Of a stretch of 64,000 nucleotides of DNA, positions 8,813 to 20,472 are shown piece by piece. Each line of letters opens with the position of its first letter. Within the stretch, counting starts at the first letter, position 1. The position numbers were made by a program, and so were the translations under genes. The notes beneath the pieces were generated by a model, which did no database searches, was not told where the DNA came from, and worked only from the letters and a program-made list of their open reading frames with translations. The stretch is from NCBI GenBank assembly GCA_029204225.1, contig MU832668.1, positions 1 to 64,000 of the forward strand, written 5' to 3'. This DNA is from Diphasiastrum complanatum. Lineage: Eukaryota; Streptophyta; Lycopodiopsida; Lycopodiales; Lycopodiaceae.

Positions 8813-11716
8813 TTAAAATTCATATATAATTTTCAAAATGATAAAATAGTCTTGTACATGCTTCCCAAAATCATCAAGGTCATTGACGTCTTTGGGCTTT
8901 TCTGGAACAGCCTCAGTAGACAAAACGACAATCTCTTCAACAGTTTCTTCTATAGTGAGAACATTATAATCTTGTACTAGGACATCTGCAAAGTCCCCTG
9001 TGTCACCCACTTTTCCACTAGCGGGAGATTGTGGTTCTTTCGATATAGGAATTATAGAGTCTTCATCATCTGTAGACTTTCCTACCTCAACTGATTCGTC
9101 TGGCAAAACTAATATGGATTTCATTCGCATTTTTATAAATTCTACTAAACTAGAATCTAACTCTATAACAGCAACATGCCTGGTTTTTTGCACAATGCAT
9201 GTGCTTGTAGTGCTGCTTCCGCTAAACAAATCTAACATCCAATCTGCTAGGTGAGAAAAAATTTCAATCTGTTGGAAATTGGAACAAATTTCCAAAGCTA
9301 GTCAAGCCGGTGGTATTGTAATACAACATAGATCGTTTGTCATCCAATGAATAATAACCAATGGTTATGTATTCAATCCCATTGCACAGTCGTGCACCAC
9401 CAGCATTGTGCACATTGGGCTTGTACCTATAAAAAGAAAAGTAAATAATTATTTTAGACAATGATCTATGCTAAGCATAGAAGTTCAACACATAAAACAA
9501 ATAAAATTAAGTTTTAACAATTTAGTTGAAAACGTACCAAATAGCATTTTCAATTCCAGCTTTGCAAAAAGTCAAAAGAGCTTTTTGCTTTGAAGCTGAC
9601 TGCCAACTTGAATGAAATATTACAACTCTCCAACTAGGAGAAGTTGTGCTTTCAAGGAATCCCTACATCACACTATGGATCTCAATGAATTTATAAGGAG
9701 AATCATCATTTAGTGATTCTTTCATGAAACCCATAGGAGATGTCTGCAATGCAAAGATTGTAGGGTCTTTTTCTTTAAAAACTTAGAAATCTCCCTACAA
9801 TCTTCTTCCTCCATAGTGTAAAAACACGATTGATCATCGACACATTTCGAGAGGTATGTTTCTGTTGAATCCTCCTCGACAATGGTCTCACCTCGTGCCA
9901 ATCTTTCTCTATTTTTTTTTTTATTGAAACTATGCTTAGCATAGGATGTTAACCAAGGAAAAATGAAGAACGAACTATGCTTAGCATAGAATGAACATAA
10001 TAAATAATTAAAAATTTAAGTTTATGCTAAGCTTGAGATCCTAGCTTAGATAATACAATTCTATGCTTAGCATAAGCTATGAATGTTTAACATAAAAAAT
10101 TAATATATTTCTATGCTAAGCATAAGTGAAGTGAATACCAAATCTCTAAATAAAATCAAAAATGGTGTGGGCTTCATTTTTACTGCTCAAAGGATAAAGC
10201 CCTAGCACTCCTCAAAATCTTTACAGTTCAAGCATGTCACCATGGCCTCTTGAACTTTCATGAATAATTTTTGTCTATATTAGAAAACAAATTAGTGATT
10301 AATATCACAAAAAAATAAAACAAATTGCAATTAGTATTAAAAAATGCTATTTAAAAACAAAAAGAGGATTTGACCTCTGAAACTCCTTGTCCATTTCAGC
10401 AAGGGAGGGCTGCCCATCAGCAGCCCTCGAGAGGACACTGATTACCAGCTCGGAGGAATTTATTCCCTATATATTCTTCCACTCAGAAATACCCATCTCA
10501 GTTGGTATGAGTTTTAATGTGTGAGTGGTGGCAACAACCTTTTTTTTATGGATTTTGAACCTCCTTGAATTGGTTGGCTTTTTATTTCGAAATTTTCTCA
10601 ATTATCAATACAAGAGCCCACACCTGAAAAAATCACATTACTAAAACAAAATTATATTAACAAATTTTAAAATTTCATTTATTAATTGTAAAAACTTTTA
10701 AACCAAACATTTCATGTTAAACATAGTAAAGCAGTTATCTAGTAAATTAAAAAATTTTAAAACAAACATTCTATGCTTAGCATAATAAAGTAATTATTTG
10801 GCCACTACAAAATACAAGCTGATAAAAATTATCATATTTAATAAGGCCCTGCGTTGGATTCTTAGAATCAAATGACAAGCTTGTTTCTTGGGCACAAAGT
10901 GTTTTTTAGCTCCAACTAGTTTAAATCTCCAGCTTTGGAGACTCTGACAAATTTTTTGTGAAAAAATCTGATCCTCTGGATGACCATCATTTTCATCTTG
11001 TAGTCTTGGTCAATGTTGTGGTCCCAGACAAGAAGTTTAGCTTCTTCCACTGTCAAACCAACAAAAGCAATGGCACTAACAGATCGAAAAAAAGCCACAT
11101 GAGAGTACTCCTAAGATAATTGTTTTTTGGCTTGTAAACTATGAATGCCTCCCAAAACAAAAAAATGATAAGAATCTAAAAGAGAAAAATCAAATTCGAA
11201 AATAGATCTACATTCAATCGGATCTACCAAAACAACAAAAGGTGTCACAATTGCTTGCATATGATCTTTAAATTTAATTTTTAAATTATGTACATGTGTT
11301 TCGTTAGGCTCTCGAACCTCCATTGGTCGATCTCCAGTGGATGGATCAATGGGAAGTTGATCACACTGGTCTATATCTAGAATTAAAGTAGTTTTTCTAA
11401 TTTTTTTTTTGTTTTATGAATTTGATCTCTAATTCTAGAGATCTCAGATGAATCCTTCAATGGTTGGATAGTGGCTCCAGGTAAAACTAAAGTGGCCTAA
11501 TCTGTTTTTTTTCTACTTTCTTCAGAGTGAGCTACTTTTGGTCGCTTGGCCATGGATTTTTTTTTTGGACCTTGGTTTTTCAATTGCGGATTCAATATGT
11601 ACAACAGACTGAGATCTCTTTTTTTTGGAGAAGAGGGCTGATTCAGAGGGTGCAGACTTACAAGTAGCATTTGTGTGGGATGGGACAGTGGAAGAAGCTA
11701 TATTGCCACGTGCCAC
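8813..11716 (-). pseudogene. Decayed intron-containing gene: ParB-like domain plus beta-class N4/N6 DNA methyltransferase domain
   Basis: Read on the minus strand, coding pieces follow one another. (1) 11716-11522: basic N-terminus with KKKRSQ and KPRSKKK, possible nuclear signals. (2) About 11340-10916: a ParB-like segment with the signature GGIHSLQAKKQL near 11150-11115. (3) 10540-10373: another exon ending in a GT donor, with an AG acceptor near 10278. (4) About 9890-9700: a segment with TSPMGF, a possible remnant of motif IV (S/D-PP-W/Y). (5) 9461-8813: GIEYITIGYYS, then DWMLDLFSGSSTT (motif I; GSGTT in live enzymes) and VAVIELD. Motif IV before motif I is the beta-class order. ParB-methylase fusions are known in phages and bacteria; N4-cytosine methyltransferases are known in Marchantia and bdelloid rotifers. 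In-frame stops (near 10210 and 9660) and a frameshift near 9770 show it is dead. The domain assignment is by eye. Confidence 0.6.
9466..10784. repeat. Dispersed 15-bp palindrome CTATGCTTAGCATAG
   Basis: Perfect or near-perfect copies occur at 9466-9480, 9930-9944, 9975-9989, 10061-10074, 10111-10124 and 10771-10784, with half-copies near 10023 and 10715. Arms are 7 bp around one central base. All fall in non-coding parts of the methyltransferase pseudogene. Confidence 0.9.
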
Positions 11717-11759
11717 TAATTCGGCGGACTATACTCATTCATCCATTTGTTTTTGAGTT

Positions 11760-14550
11760 TGAATTGATTTCTTAAGATTCTATTGGGTAGAGCACTTGAG
11801 CTGTGACTATAACTTAGCATTTACATTCTTTTAGATTGTTCTTGCATGTGGCATCCCATAATAACAGGAGAGTCATTCCACAACTATTTCCTTCTCTCTT
11901 TTTCGTTCACGTTCTACCGCCCTATCAAGTTGGTATCAAAGCGTAGATCAATAAACCGAGAGATTATTTTATTTGTATTATTGTCAATATGTCTCATATT
12001 GGCGTCAGCATCCAACGAGGCTGGAATCATTGACAAGTTCATTGGTTCTAAGTTCTACATCTGGAAGTTAAAACTCTGGATGATGTTGATAGATAGAGAT
12101 CATTGGGATGTAGTAGAAGGTTCTGATCTGAAACCAAAAGATGGTGATCAAGCAAAGACATGGAAGATCAAAGATCAAAAGGCCTTAGCATGTATCACAC
12201 ATCAAGTCTATACGAGACTCAAGATGTAACCACTAGATTACACCTTAGAAGGAAGTTCTTCACACTTAGCATGACTGATTCTATTGCCGTCACTTCTCAC
12301 ATCAACAGCTTTAAGTCTTTAATGGATCAGCTATTAGCTGTAGGATGTGCTATTCAAGATGATGATGTTGTCATGACCTTGCTTTCTTCTCTTCCAATGT
12401 CGTATGAACACTTTGTGGTGATGATCTCCACCAACACGACCTCACTCTTTAAAAGATGATCGGTCATCTTCTCCAAAAAGATATGTGGAGAAAGACCAGT
12501 GGCATGTCCATCAAAGACAAGTCCATGGCCATGTACACCAAGAAGAAAGACTATTCCAAGGCCAAGAATCAAGTGCAATAGTAGCAACAATAGAAGCCTC
12601 ATACTCAAGGTGAGAGCATTGGATCGCGCAAGAAGCTCTTCTGCAGATTTGCAAGAGAGCTAATCATGACATCAAGGAATGTTGAATCTGCATCTACAAT
12701 GGAACAAAGAAGCAACAACAACAACAACCAGATTTCTCCAATGTAGTGGAATTCTAGCAGCAAGATTCACACATGTTAATGGCTTACAACAATGGCAATG
12801 AAGACCACGACAGCTGGTACCTGGACATCAACGCTACCCAACACATGACCTGTCGCAAGGAATGGTTTATTGAGTATGCAGCTTACAGTAGAGATCAATT
12901 CATCTACCTTGGAGATTCAAGCGCCATACGTGTGGAAGGCAAAGAAACAGTCAAGATCACGATCAACAATAATCTTTCTATTTGTGTTCCCAATGTTCGT
13001 CACGTACCTCAGCTATCAAAGAACCTTCCACTTTGACTACATGTACTAGAGTTGGAAATCTATATCTACTCTCTAACTCAGTTGCATTAGCTAGTATCTC
13101 TCATGAGAATGTAAACGATAATGCTATTTTGCGGCATAGTCGATTTGGACATGTGAATACAAGATCACTTTTTTATATGCATTGTAATAATCTAGTTGAT
13201 GGATTGTATTTTTCTTCTTCATTGGATAGGAAATCTTTCTTCTATGAATCCTGCATCTATGGAAAACACTCTAGAAGCAAGTTTCCCAAATCACATTCTG
13301 TCAAAACAAAGCATGTATTAGATCTTGTACATAGCGATCTTTGTGGTCCAATGCCAACTCCATCCTTAGGAGATGCAATTTATTTTGTCACTTTCATAGA
13401 TGATTATTCTAGATGGTCTACCATCATGTTCATTAAGCACAAATCAGAAGCCTTTGAATGCTTCAAAAGATTCAAGGCCACGACTGAGACACAAACGTCT
13501 ACAAAAGTGAAAGCTCTCCGGATAGATGGTGGTGGACTACCTGGCTGAACATGGCATCCAAAGACAATTCACAACTTCCTATTCTCCTCAACGAAATGGA
13601 ATTGCAGAAAGGAAGAATTGAACACTTCTCAACTTAGCCATATCTATGCTACATCAAACGCACCTACCTGCGAAGTTTTGCGCAAAAGCTACTGCCATAG
13701 CCTGTTACGTGCAGAACAAATCTAGCACTTAAGTTGTCAACAACAAAACTCCTTATGAAATATCGCATGGACACAACCTAGTGTCAGCCATTTAGAAATC
13801 TTTGGTTATGTATGTTTTGTTCACATTCCTAAACAGCTTAGGAGGAAGCTGAATCATAGGACAAATAAATATATTTTCATTTGCTATCCTGATGAACATA
13901 AAGCTTACAGAGTTTATGATCCATCCACCAATGTAGCATTTGTCTCTAGGGATGTAATCTTTTAAGAACACGCATATTATGACTTTAAACAACCATCGAT
14001 AAACGATGCTATGTCATTTCATCCTATTTTACGTAGCATGAAATCTTCCAACAATAATATTTTTTCTATAGAATCTATGGCTAAAGCTACAGAAGCCGAG
14101 CAGCCGACAATACCTATCACTAGACCAGGCCAAGCTAGCTCAAGTAGATCTGGAGAAATTTAAGAGAAACACCATCGCATCTTGGTCAATCTAGCATCCA
14201 TAGATCCTCACGGATTCAGACAGTTTCTGAGAGGTATACACCTTAATCATTATGGACTTCATCAGAAGAACCAGAAACCCTAGCTAAAGCAACTAGCTCC
14301 AAGGATGCTGTGAAGTGGCAAGAAGCTATGGAAAGCGAGTACAACTCACTTTTGGCGAATCAAACCTGGACACTGGTCGACTTCCCTACTCACAAGAGAG
14401 TTATAGATAAGTGGATCTTCAAAAAGAAGATTAGCTCTAATGGTTCCATTGCAAAACAGAAAGCACGGTTGGTGGCTAAAGGATTCACTCAAGTCCAAGG
14501 AGTGTATTATCAGAAAATTTTTAGTCCTGTTGTCAAAACATCTGCCAGGT
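11760..14550 (+). mobile_element. Degraded Ty1/copia retrotransposon (remnant 2): LTR end, gag, protease, integrase, start of RT
   Basis: The end of an LTR (about 11760-11930) is followed by a primer site TGGTATCAAAGCG at 11931. Gag begins near 11990 (DKFIGSKFYIWKLKLWMML). Protease (WYLDINATQHMT, near 12815), pre-integrase (RHSRFGHVN, near 13130), integrase core (HSDLCGP...FIDDYSRW, near 13340-13420) and the start of the RT domain (KWIFKKK...KARLVAKGF, 14310-14545) follow in order. Stops and frameshifts occur throughout, and DSGAS of the protease has become DINAT. The element is cut off at about 14550 by an opposite-strand gypsy fragment. It is the same family as remnant 3 (17735-20472). Confidence 0.85.
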
Positions 14551-15081
14551 CCTGATGACGATCTTCTTTTCGAGAGTGGCGTTGAGCTATCATTCGGTCC
14601 TCTATTTCTTTGCCTGAGTTGGGCTTGCACATGTTTTTGAGATTGTCGTAGGACAGGGACCATAGTCCGATAAGATTGGATGCTGGCTCTCATGGCATAT
14701 GTCTCTTGTTGCATCTTGGCCATCTGTTGCTTGGCCTAATTGGCTTCTTGCCATAATTGTTGGCTTTAGAGCTCGGTTGTTTCCCTGGCTTGTTTCTTGG
14801 TCTCTACTAGGCGATGGTGATGGAGCCAATCCCTTAGCAGCCAATTGAGGTCCTTGAGGAGGTCATGGGTAGGAAAAAGAGCACTAGTTGCTGGGATATC
14901 AATCTCTTCTGGGGCCTTGTCAAAATTTGGCACTTTGTGAATGCCTGCGGATGGAATGGCATGAGTAGGATTTGGCCTAATGGGTGTCTCTTGGGCTGCT
15001 ATGTCATTGGAGGCCCCTTTGTCATACACATCTGGGGGGTGGGCTCCATCGAGGTGTTGGGTTGTATAACTCTGATACCAC
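14551..15081 (-). mobile_element. Ty3/gypsy-type fragment, gag N-terminus and leader
   Basis: The minus strand reads from a primer-site-like TGGTATCAGAG (15081-15071) through a short leader into a gag-like N-terminus (LLKDLNWLLRDWLHHHRLVETKKQ), and on to about 14551 where the copia RT frame is interrupted. Two frames are needed to follow it. A second primer-site-like sequence lies at 15130-15118. Assignment to gypsy rests on the general look of the gag N-terminus. Confidence 0.5.
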
Positions 15082-16241
15082 TCTGTTTATGATTGTGTTC
15101 GAATATTTTGTTAATCAGCTCTGATACCACCCTCATTGGAGATCCAAACGAGAGAAAACTCAACATATAAACTATAGCAAGATCTTCATCAAACATTAGA
15201 TCCGAACTGTTACTTAGATTGACAAGATGAATATCTTAGTAGATGTCAATGACACCCATGAAGAGAGCGAAACAATTAGGCGTTTGTGACAGCCATGCTT
15301 CCTTCGAGATTAGATATTCATCTGAGTCGAGGAGTGAGTATCAATGTACAAGAGAGAAATTATCATAAAGCATTCGATAGTGGAACACACATAAGAAAAT
15401 AGAGAATCTGCATTAAGTTGTTGCAAAGACAACGATCAGATCATGATCCTGTTTTGAGAATGGTTCACAATAATAGCGCACTATGTGTTGTGATCTTACT
15501 ATGCTAGTTATAGATTGAATATTATCTCTACTTCTTGAAATACTTTCACTCTCTCTAAAATCTCTTATCATGTTGAATCAGATAATTCTGACACAATGGA
15601 GTTCATTGTTGTTGTTGTGAGAATGATGTCAATAGCCAACACAAACTAAATATCTATTCCACTAGACTCTCGAAGACACAATGTATAAAGAAAATTTCTT
15701 TAGCTCATAATGGGCTTGTGGGAGGAACTCGAAATCATGCTTTTGCTAATTGACTCTGATAACATATGTTTTGTACATCATCATTTTCATCATCGTCATC
15801 ACTATATGTTGTCGTTATGTATATATACATGCGATAGTTATAACAACTATGTGGGCAACGAGCGTGAAGTAGTGCAATTACTACAAAGTACAAAAATGAA
15901 CTGTGACATAGTCTGCGTCGGACAGGGCAGAGGAAGAGCTCCATTTTGACTAGTGAAAGTCGACAATCGTCAAAGGCCTCAGCCAAGTCGAGTGAACTGG
16001 TTTTTCCTAGAGAGGATGTCGATAGAGTGGATGTCAAGATGTCGATGAAGTTGAGGCGGTGAAGTCGATGACCTAGATGTCGATGAAGTCGAGCATGCTT
16101 TTGTTTCAAGTCGATGTTTCCAAAGACTGTTCAACTTGTGCGAGTAAGACTGCATGCTATTGTAGAGAGAGAATATTTACATAGTATACTGGTGCTCAAG
16201 AATTGAATTTGGATGAGCCGGAGTGAAGATTAACTCCAACA
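15082..16241 (-). repeat. Probable LTR/leader DNA of minus-strand retroelement(s)
   Basis: On the minus strand the upper edge reads a purine tract AAGGGGGAG and then TGTTGGAGTTAATC at 16241, like a PPT followed by an LTR start. The lower edge adjoins tRNA-Met primer-site-like sequences at 15130 and 15081. It may be one LTR of about 1.1 kb, but the expected CA end is not clear. A run of GATGTCGATGAAGTCGA-like units lies at about 16015-16095. No gene is seen. Confidence 0.35.
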
Positions 16242-16274
16242 CTCCCCCTTAAGCTTATCTCCTAGGATCTTGAA

Positions 16275-16784
16275 TGTAAAAATTACAGCAAATAAGGATC
16301 CTAAAACACTTGAAATGATGAGGAAAAAATAGATTATGATTTCATAAGATCAGCACAAGTTGAACCATCAAAATCCATCAAAAATCTATGCTTGAACCTC
16401 ACTAAATGGCCCAAATCCTTGAAGAAGGCTTCACACGTGTGAAAGTACGGCCTCCCACAGTCTGAGTACTGTACACCAGACCTACATTCAATCCTATAAT
16501 CATTAGTAATCACAAGTACTCAAACAATTATGAACATAGAGAGCAATTGCACCATTATGAGAGAAAAATCATGAAATTGCTTGATTGATTTTGGTGAGAT
16601 ATCATCACCTATATATACATGATCCATCACGGTTTTGGGCAGGTATGAGTAGCCCTAAACCTATCCCTAATGCTAATTTTGGTGGATCTTTCATCCCTAC
16701 CAAGTTAGGGTTGGAATCTTGGAGATCCCTCAACAATGCAAAAACTACCAAAAATAGCTCCTATTTTTTCTCCCTTGTATCTAA
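16275..16784 (-). repeat. Truncated LTR of copia family A
   Basis: This 510-bp stretch is nearly identical to the LTRs of element A (25431-26112, 30906-31587) and its copy (39705-40386), in the orientation of the latter. It keeps the LTR 3' end (TGTAAAAATTACAGC on the plus strand) but breaks off after TTGTATCTAA at 16784. Confidence 0.93.
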
Positions 16785-17734
16785 CCAAATGTTAAGTTCA
16801 ACTATTTGAAGACCATTGAAGACTTGGCCATCTTCAAGGACTTCCACAAACTAGCATTTAGAACAAGTCTACAGAGATATATTACTTTTTAAACAATTTG
16901 CAGAGTCGCATAGTTTGCATTTTTTGAACTTTTCTGAAAAATGCAACACTACCTTGGGCTTCTTCCTTTCAACTATTTTGAAGAAGTAAAACTTAAATGA
17001 CAGTTCACCAAAAGTTCAACTGTTTTATGGCACCTTTGGCTTTTTCGCAAAATCCCGAAGTGAGAGAAAATCTGGAAGGTGGTCTTTTCCAACGAGGAAC
17101 GTTCCCAACCACTTCCCAAAAAAATGCGAAGTGAGAGAAAACCACTTCCCTTAAAATGCACAGTGAGAGAATTTGTGATGTCCTCGTCCACGTCAACATT
17201 CCCTACGGGTTGACTGTGTACACAATGTACAGTTGTCATTACAAGCCAAATACTTCCAAGTACAACGACGTGCCTAATTAGATGACAAACATTTATTATA
17301 ATTAATACATGGATGCAATCTATAAATGGATCATCCCAGCACACTCTACGTGAGGCTCCGTCAATGAGACGAATGATTTTGAGCCTCCCAATTATACCAT
17401 CATTCTGGTTGTAATTGTCATTTGTTGTGCTTCAGTGTAATATTGCAGCAATATGCTTTTCTATCTGTGTATAACGTAGATGAATGCTTATTGTGATTTG
17501 AATAAACCTCATTGTTGTTTGATAACACTTGTTTGCTCACTCTGATCAGAATACAAATGTCTACGACTCCTCAGGTTTTGATCAGACGATGGTTGTCTTT
17601 GACGCCTGAGGAGCTTGCACTATCATATTGCTCTTTCAATCTGTTTCAGAATTGAACTTCTTATTGAATCTAATATCAAGTAATACCTCAAACCATTTCT
17701 AATCTTTTCGGTGGACAATTAATTTTAAGGTCCT
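16785..17734. other. Unassigned retroelement-derived DNA
   Basis: No convincing gene. An open minus-strand frame (17344-16973) has no recognisable domain. The right part (about 17340-17730) probably belongs to the LTR of remnant 3, judged from T-rich AATAAA-bearing sequence near 17500. Confidence 0.35.
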
Positions 17735-18830
17735 GTTGGGCATAGAGCGCTTGAGCTATGACTACCCTTAGCCTTTAACAATCTATTAGACTGTTTCTGC
17801 ATCTAGCAGTCCATTATAGCGGGGGAGCTGTTCCGCAAACATTCTTGCTATGTTCTTTGTTCGCACTCTCCATACTCCCTTGTCTCATTAGATTGGTATC
17901 AGAGCGTAGCTCAAATAAACTGAGAAATTAAGCTTGTTCTATTTGTATTACTGTTAACATGTCTCATATTGCTAGCTCTTCATCTTCATCATCCAACGAG
18001 GCTAGAACCATTGACAACTTCAATGGTTCTAACTTCTACATCTGGAAGTTAAAACTATGGATGATGTTGATAGATAGAGATCTTTGGGATGTAGTAGAAG
18101 GTCACCTGACCTGAACCAGAAGATGGTAATCTAGCAAAGGCATGGAATATCAAAGATCAGAAGGCCTTAGCATATATCACACTCAATCTGATTGACTTCC
18201 AGATATCCCATGTTACCACGTGCAAAACCTCTAAGGAAGCACTAGATTTGTTATCAAGTCTATACGAGACTCAAGATGTAACCACTAGATTACACCTTAG
18301 AAGGAAGTTCTTCACACTTAGTCTGATTTTACTGCCATCACTTCTCACATCAACAATTTCAAATCTTTAATGGATCAGTTATCAACTATAAAATGTGTTA
18401 TTCAAGATGATGATGTCGTTATGACCTTGCTTTCTTTTCTTCCAAAGTCGTATGAACACTTTGTAGTGATGATCTCCACACAACCTAGCCTTACTCTTCA
18501 AAAGGTGATCGGTCATCTTCTTCAAGAAGAAATACGGAGAAAGACCAGCGGCTTGTCTATCAAAGACAAGTCTGTGGTCCTGTACACCAAAAGAAAGACT
18601 ATTCCAAGGGCAAGAATCAAGTGCAGCAACAACAACAACAGAAGCCTCATACTCAAGCTGAGAATAGTGGATCGTGTGAGAACCTTTTAATGCAAATATT
18701 GCGAGAGAAACATTGTTTGTACTTTCTCATAATCCATTTCCAAAAATGGACAAAAGAATTTCAAGATGTTAATTAATCACAAAATAATTGAAACTTTGAC
18801 AATGTTTGATATTTGTTTTACAAAAGAAAG

Positions 18831-18831
<1 letters not shown>

Positions 18832-18888
<57 letters not shown>
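18832..18888. repeat. (AC)n-(AT)n compound microsatellite
   Basis: An AC run of about 38 bases is followed by an AT run, directly before the first GC-rich hairpin. Confidence 0.95.
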
Positions 18889-19305
18889 GGAGGCCCCACC
18901 CGCCGCGGAGGGTGGAGCCTCCAAAAAAAAAATTAAAATTTAGATTTTTTTAAAAAAAATTAAAATTTTTTAAAATTTTTTGAGATTTTTCCTTAAAAAA
19001 AAAAAACTAAAATTTAAAAATAAATTTCAAAAATTTATTTTTAAAAATTTAATTTTTTTTCGAAAAATCAAATTTTTAAAAGAAAAAGTTAATTTAATTC
19101 AAAAATCAAAATTCTGTAAAATTTATTATTATTACTTTTGGAGGCTCCTATTCTTTTTTTATGGGGGCTCCACTCGCCGCGGCGGGTGGAGCCCCCAATT
19201 TTGTTTTGTTTTTTTTTTTGAAAACCCCACTTGCCGAGGCGGATGAAACCTCCAATTTTGTTTTGTTTTATGGAGGCTCCACCCCTTGCGGCGGGTGGAG
19301 CTCCC
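18889..19305. repeat. Four GC-rich 34-bp hairpin repeats in AT-rich DNA
   Basis: Near-perfect 34-bp palindromes lie at 18889-18922, 19163-19196, 19220-19253 (decayed) and 19272-19305, plus a half-unit near 19139. Each has 17-bp arms; the 19163 copy has one mismatch between arms. The core is GCCGCGGCGGGTGGAGCC. Most of the sequence between them consists of A and T runs. Confidence 0.9.
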
Positions 19306-19785
19306 AATCTTAAACCCTTGATCCTTGGTCCGTGGACCTTAACTCTTAGCCCTTGGCCCTTAACTCTTAGCCATCGGTCCTTAACTCTTAGTCCTTGGCC
19401 CTAAACCCTTGGACCTTAACTCTTAGCCCTTCGCTTTTAACCCTTGGTCCTAAACTCTTGGCACTTCGCCCTTGGTCTTTGGCCCTTAGCACTTAGCATC
19501 TAGCCCTTGGTGTTTGGCCCTTACCACTTAGCCTTTCGCCCTTGGTCTTTGGTCCTTAAATCATTGGCCCTTAGCCCTTGATCTTTGACCCTTGGCCCTT
19601 GGCTCTTATCCCTTAGTGCTTAGCTCTTAGTCCTTAACCCTTGGCCATTGGATGTTAGCCTTTCGCTCTTAACACCTAGCTCTTGTCCCTTAGTCCTCAA
19701 TCCTTGGCCCTTAGCCACTAAAACTTAACTCTTGGCCCTTCACTCTTAACCCTTGGTCCTTATCGCCTCTCTCTCTCTTGGCCCT
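19306..19785. repeat. Degenerate heptamer array (CCTTGGC / CTTAGCC type)
   Basis: For about 480 bases the plus strand is built of variants such as CCCTTGG, CCCTTAG, TCCTTAA and CTCTTAG in irregular order. No reading frame or longer unit is evident. Confidence 0.85.
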
Positions 19786-20472
19786 CTGCCAAAGGTATGC
19801 AAACTCCATAAAGTTTTGTATGGTCTGAAGCAATCATCCAGAGCCTGGTTCCATAGAATCAACACATTCTTAATCAACCATGGATTTGAATAGAGCTCTG
19901 TAGACTGTAATGTATACTTCAAAGTTGTAGATCAATTCTTTGTCATCATCACACTCTACGTGGATGATACATTGTTGTTCACCAACAATATCGGACTAAC
20001 AAAGGATACCAAGAGGATTCTATCCCAAGAATTCAAGATGACAGATCTTGGAGAGGCACATTACTGTCTCGGGATTCAAATCCACAAAGACAGAAACCAA
20101 AGACTTCTCTACATCACCCAGCAAAGGTACTTCCATAATTTGCTGACGAAATCCAATTTTATTAATAGCGAGTTTGTACATAATCCCATGGATCCAAGTA
20201 TTAAGTTATCCAAGGAATAATGCCCTCAGACCAATGAGGAGAAGGCCAAAATGAAGGAATACCCATATCAATCAATTATCGGATTTCTGATGTATGCAAT
20301 AATCTCTACCAGGCCAGATCTTGCATACACCACCAGTTCTTTGAGCCAATACATGACCAACCTTGCTATGATCCACTAGAAAGCTCTTTTCAGAGTAATT
20401 ATGTATGAACCATTATCAACCTCTACTATGGTGATGTCGATTAGTCCGATATCCATACACTTCACAGATATA

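Larger units (their letters stand above)
17735..20472 (+). mobile_element. Degraded Ty1/copia retrotransposon (remnant 3), middle replaced by repeats
   Basis: The end of an LTR (17735-17892) matches that of remnant 2, and a clean primer site TGGTATCAGAGCG starts at 17894. Gag starts at the ATG at 17959 (FNGSNFYIWKLKLWMML) and decays by 18690. Protease, integrase and half of RT are missing: 18720-19790 holds microsatellites, hairpins and a heptamer array. RT resumes near 19790 ([11 protein letters not shown]), with YVDD at about 19958 and RNase H-proximal sequence to about 20460. It is then cut by the LTR of a minus-strand copia fragment. Stops are present at 20218 and elsewhere. Confidence 0.82.

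Noticed and set aside
9466-19305. CRISPR-like array from the regularly seen palindromes and hairpins
   Set aside because: Spacing is irregular, the spacers are AT-rich or microsatellite, and the genome is a plant's.
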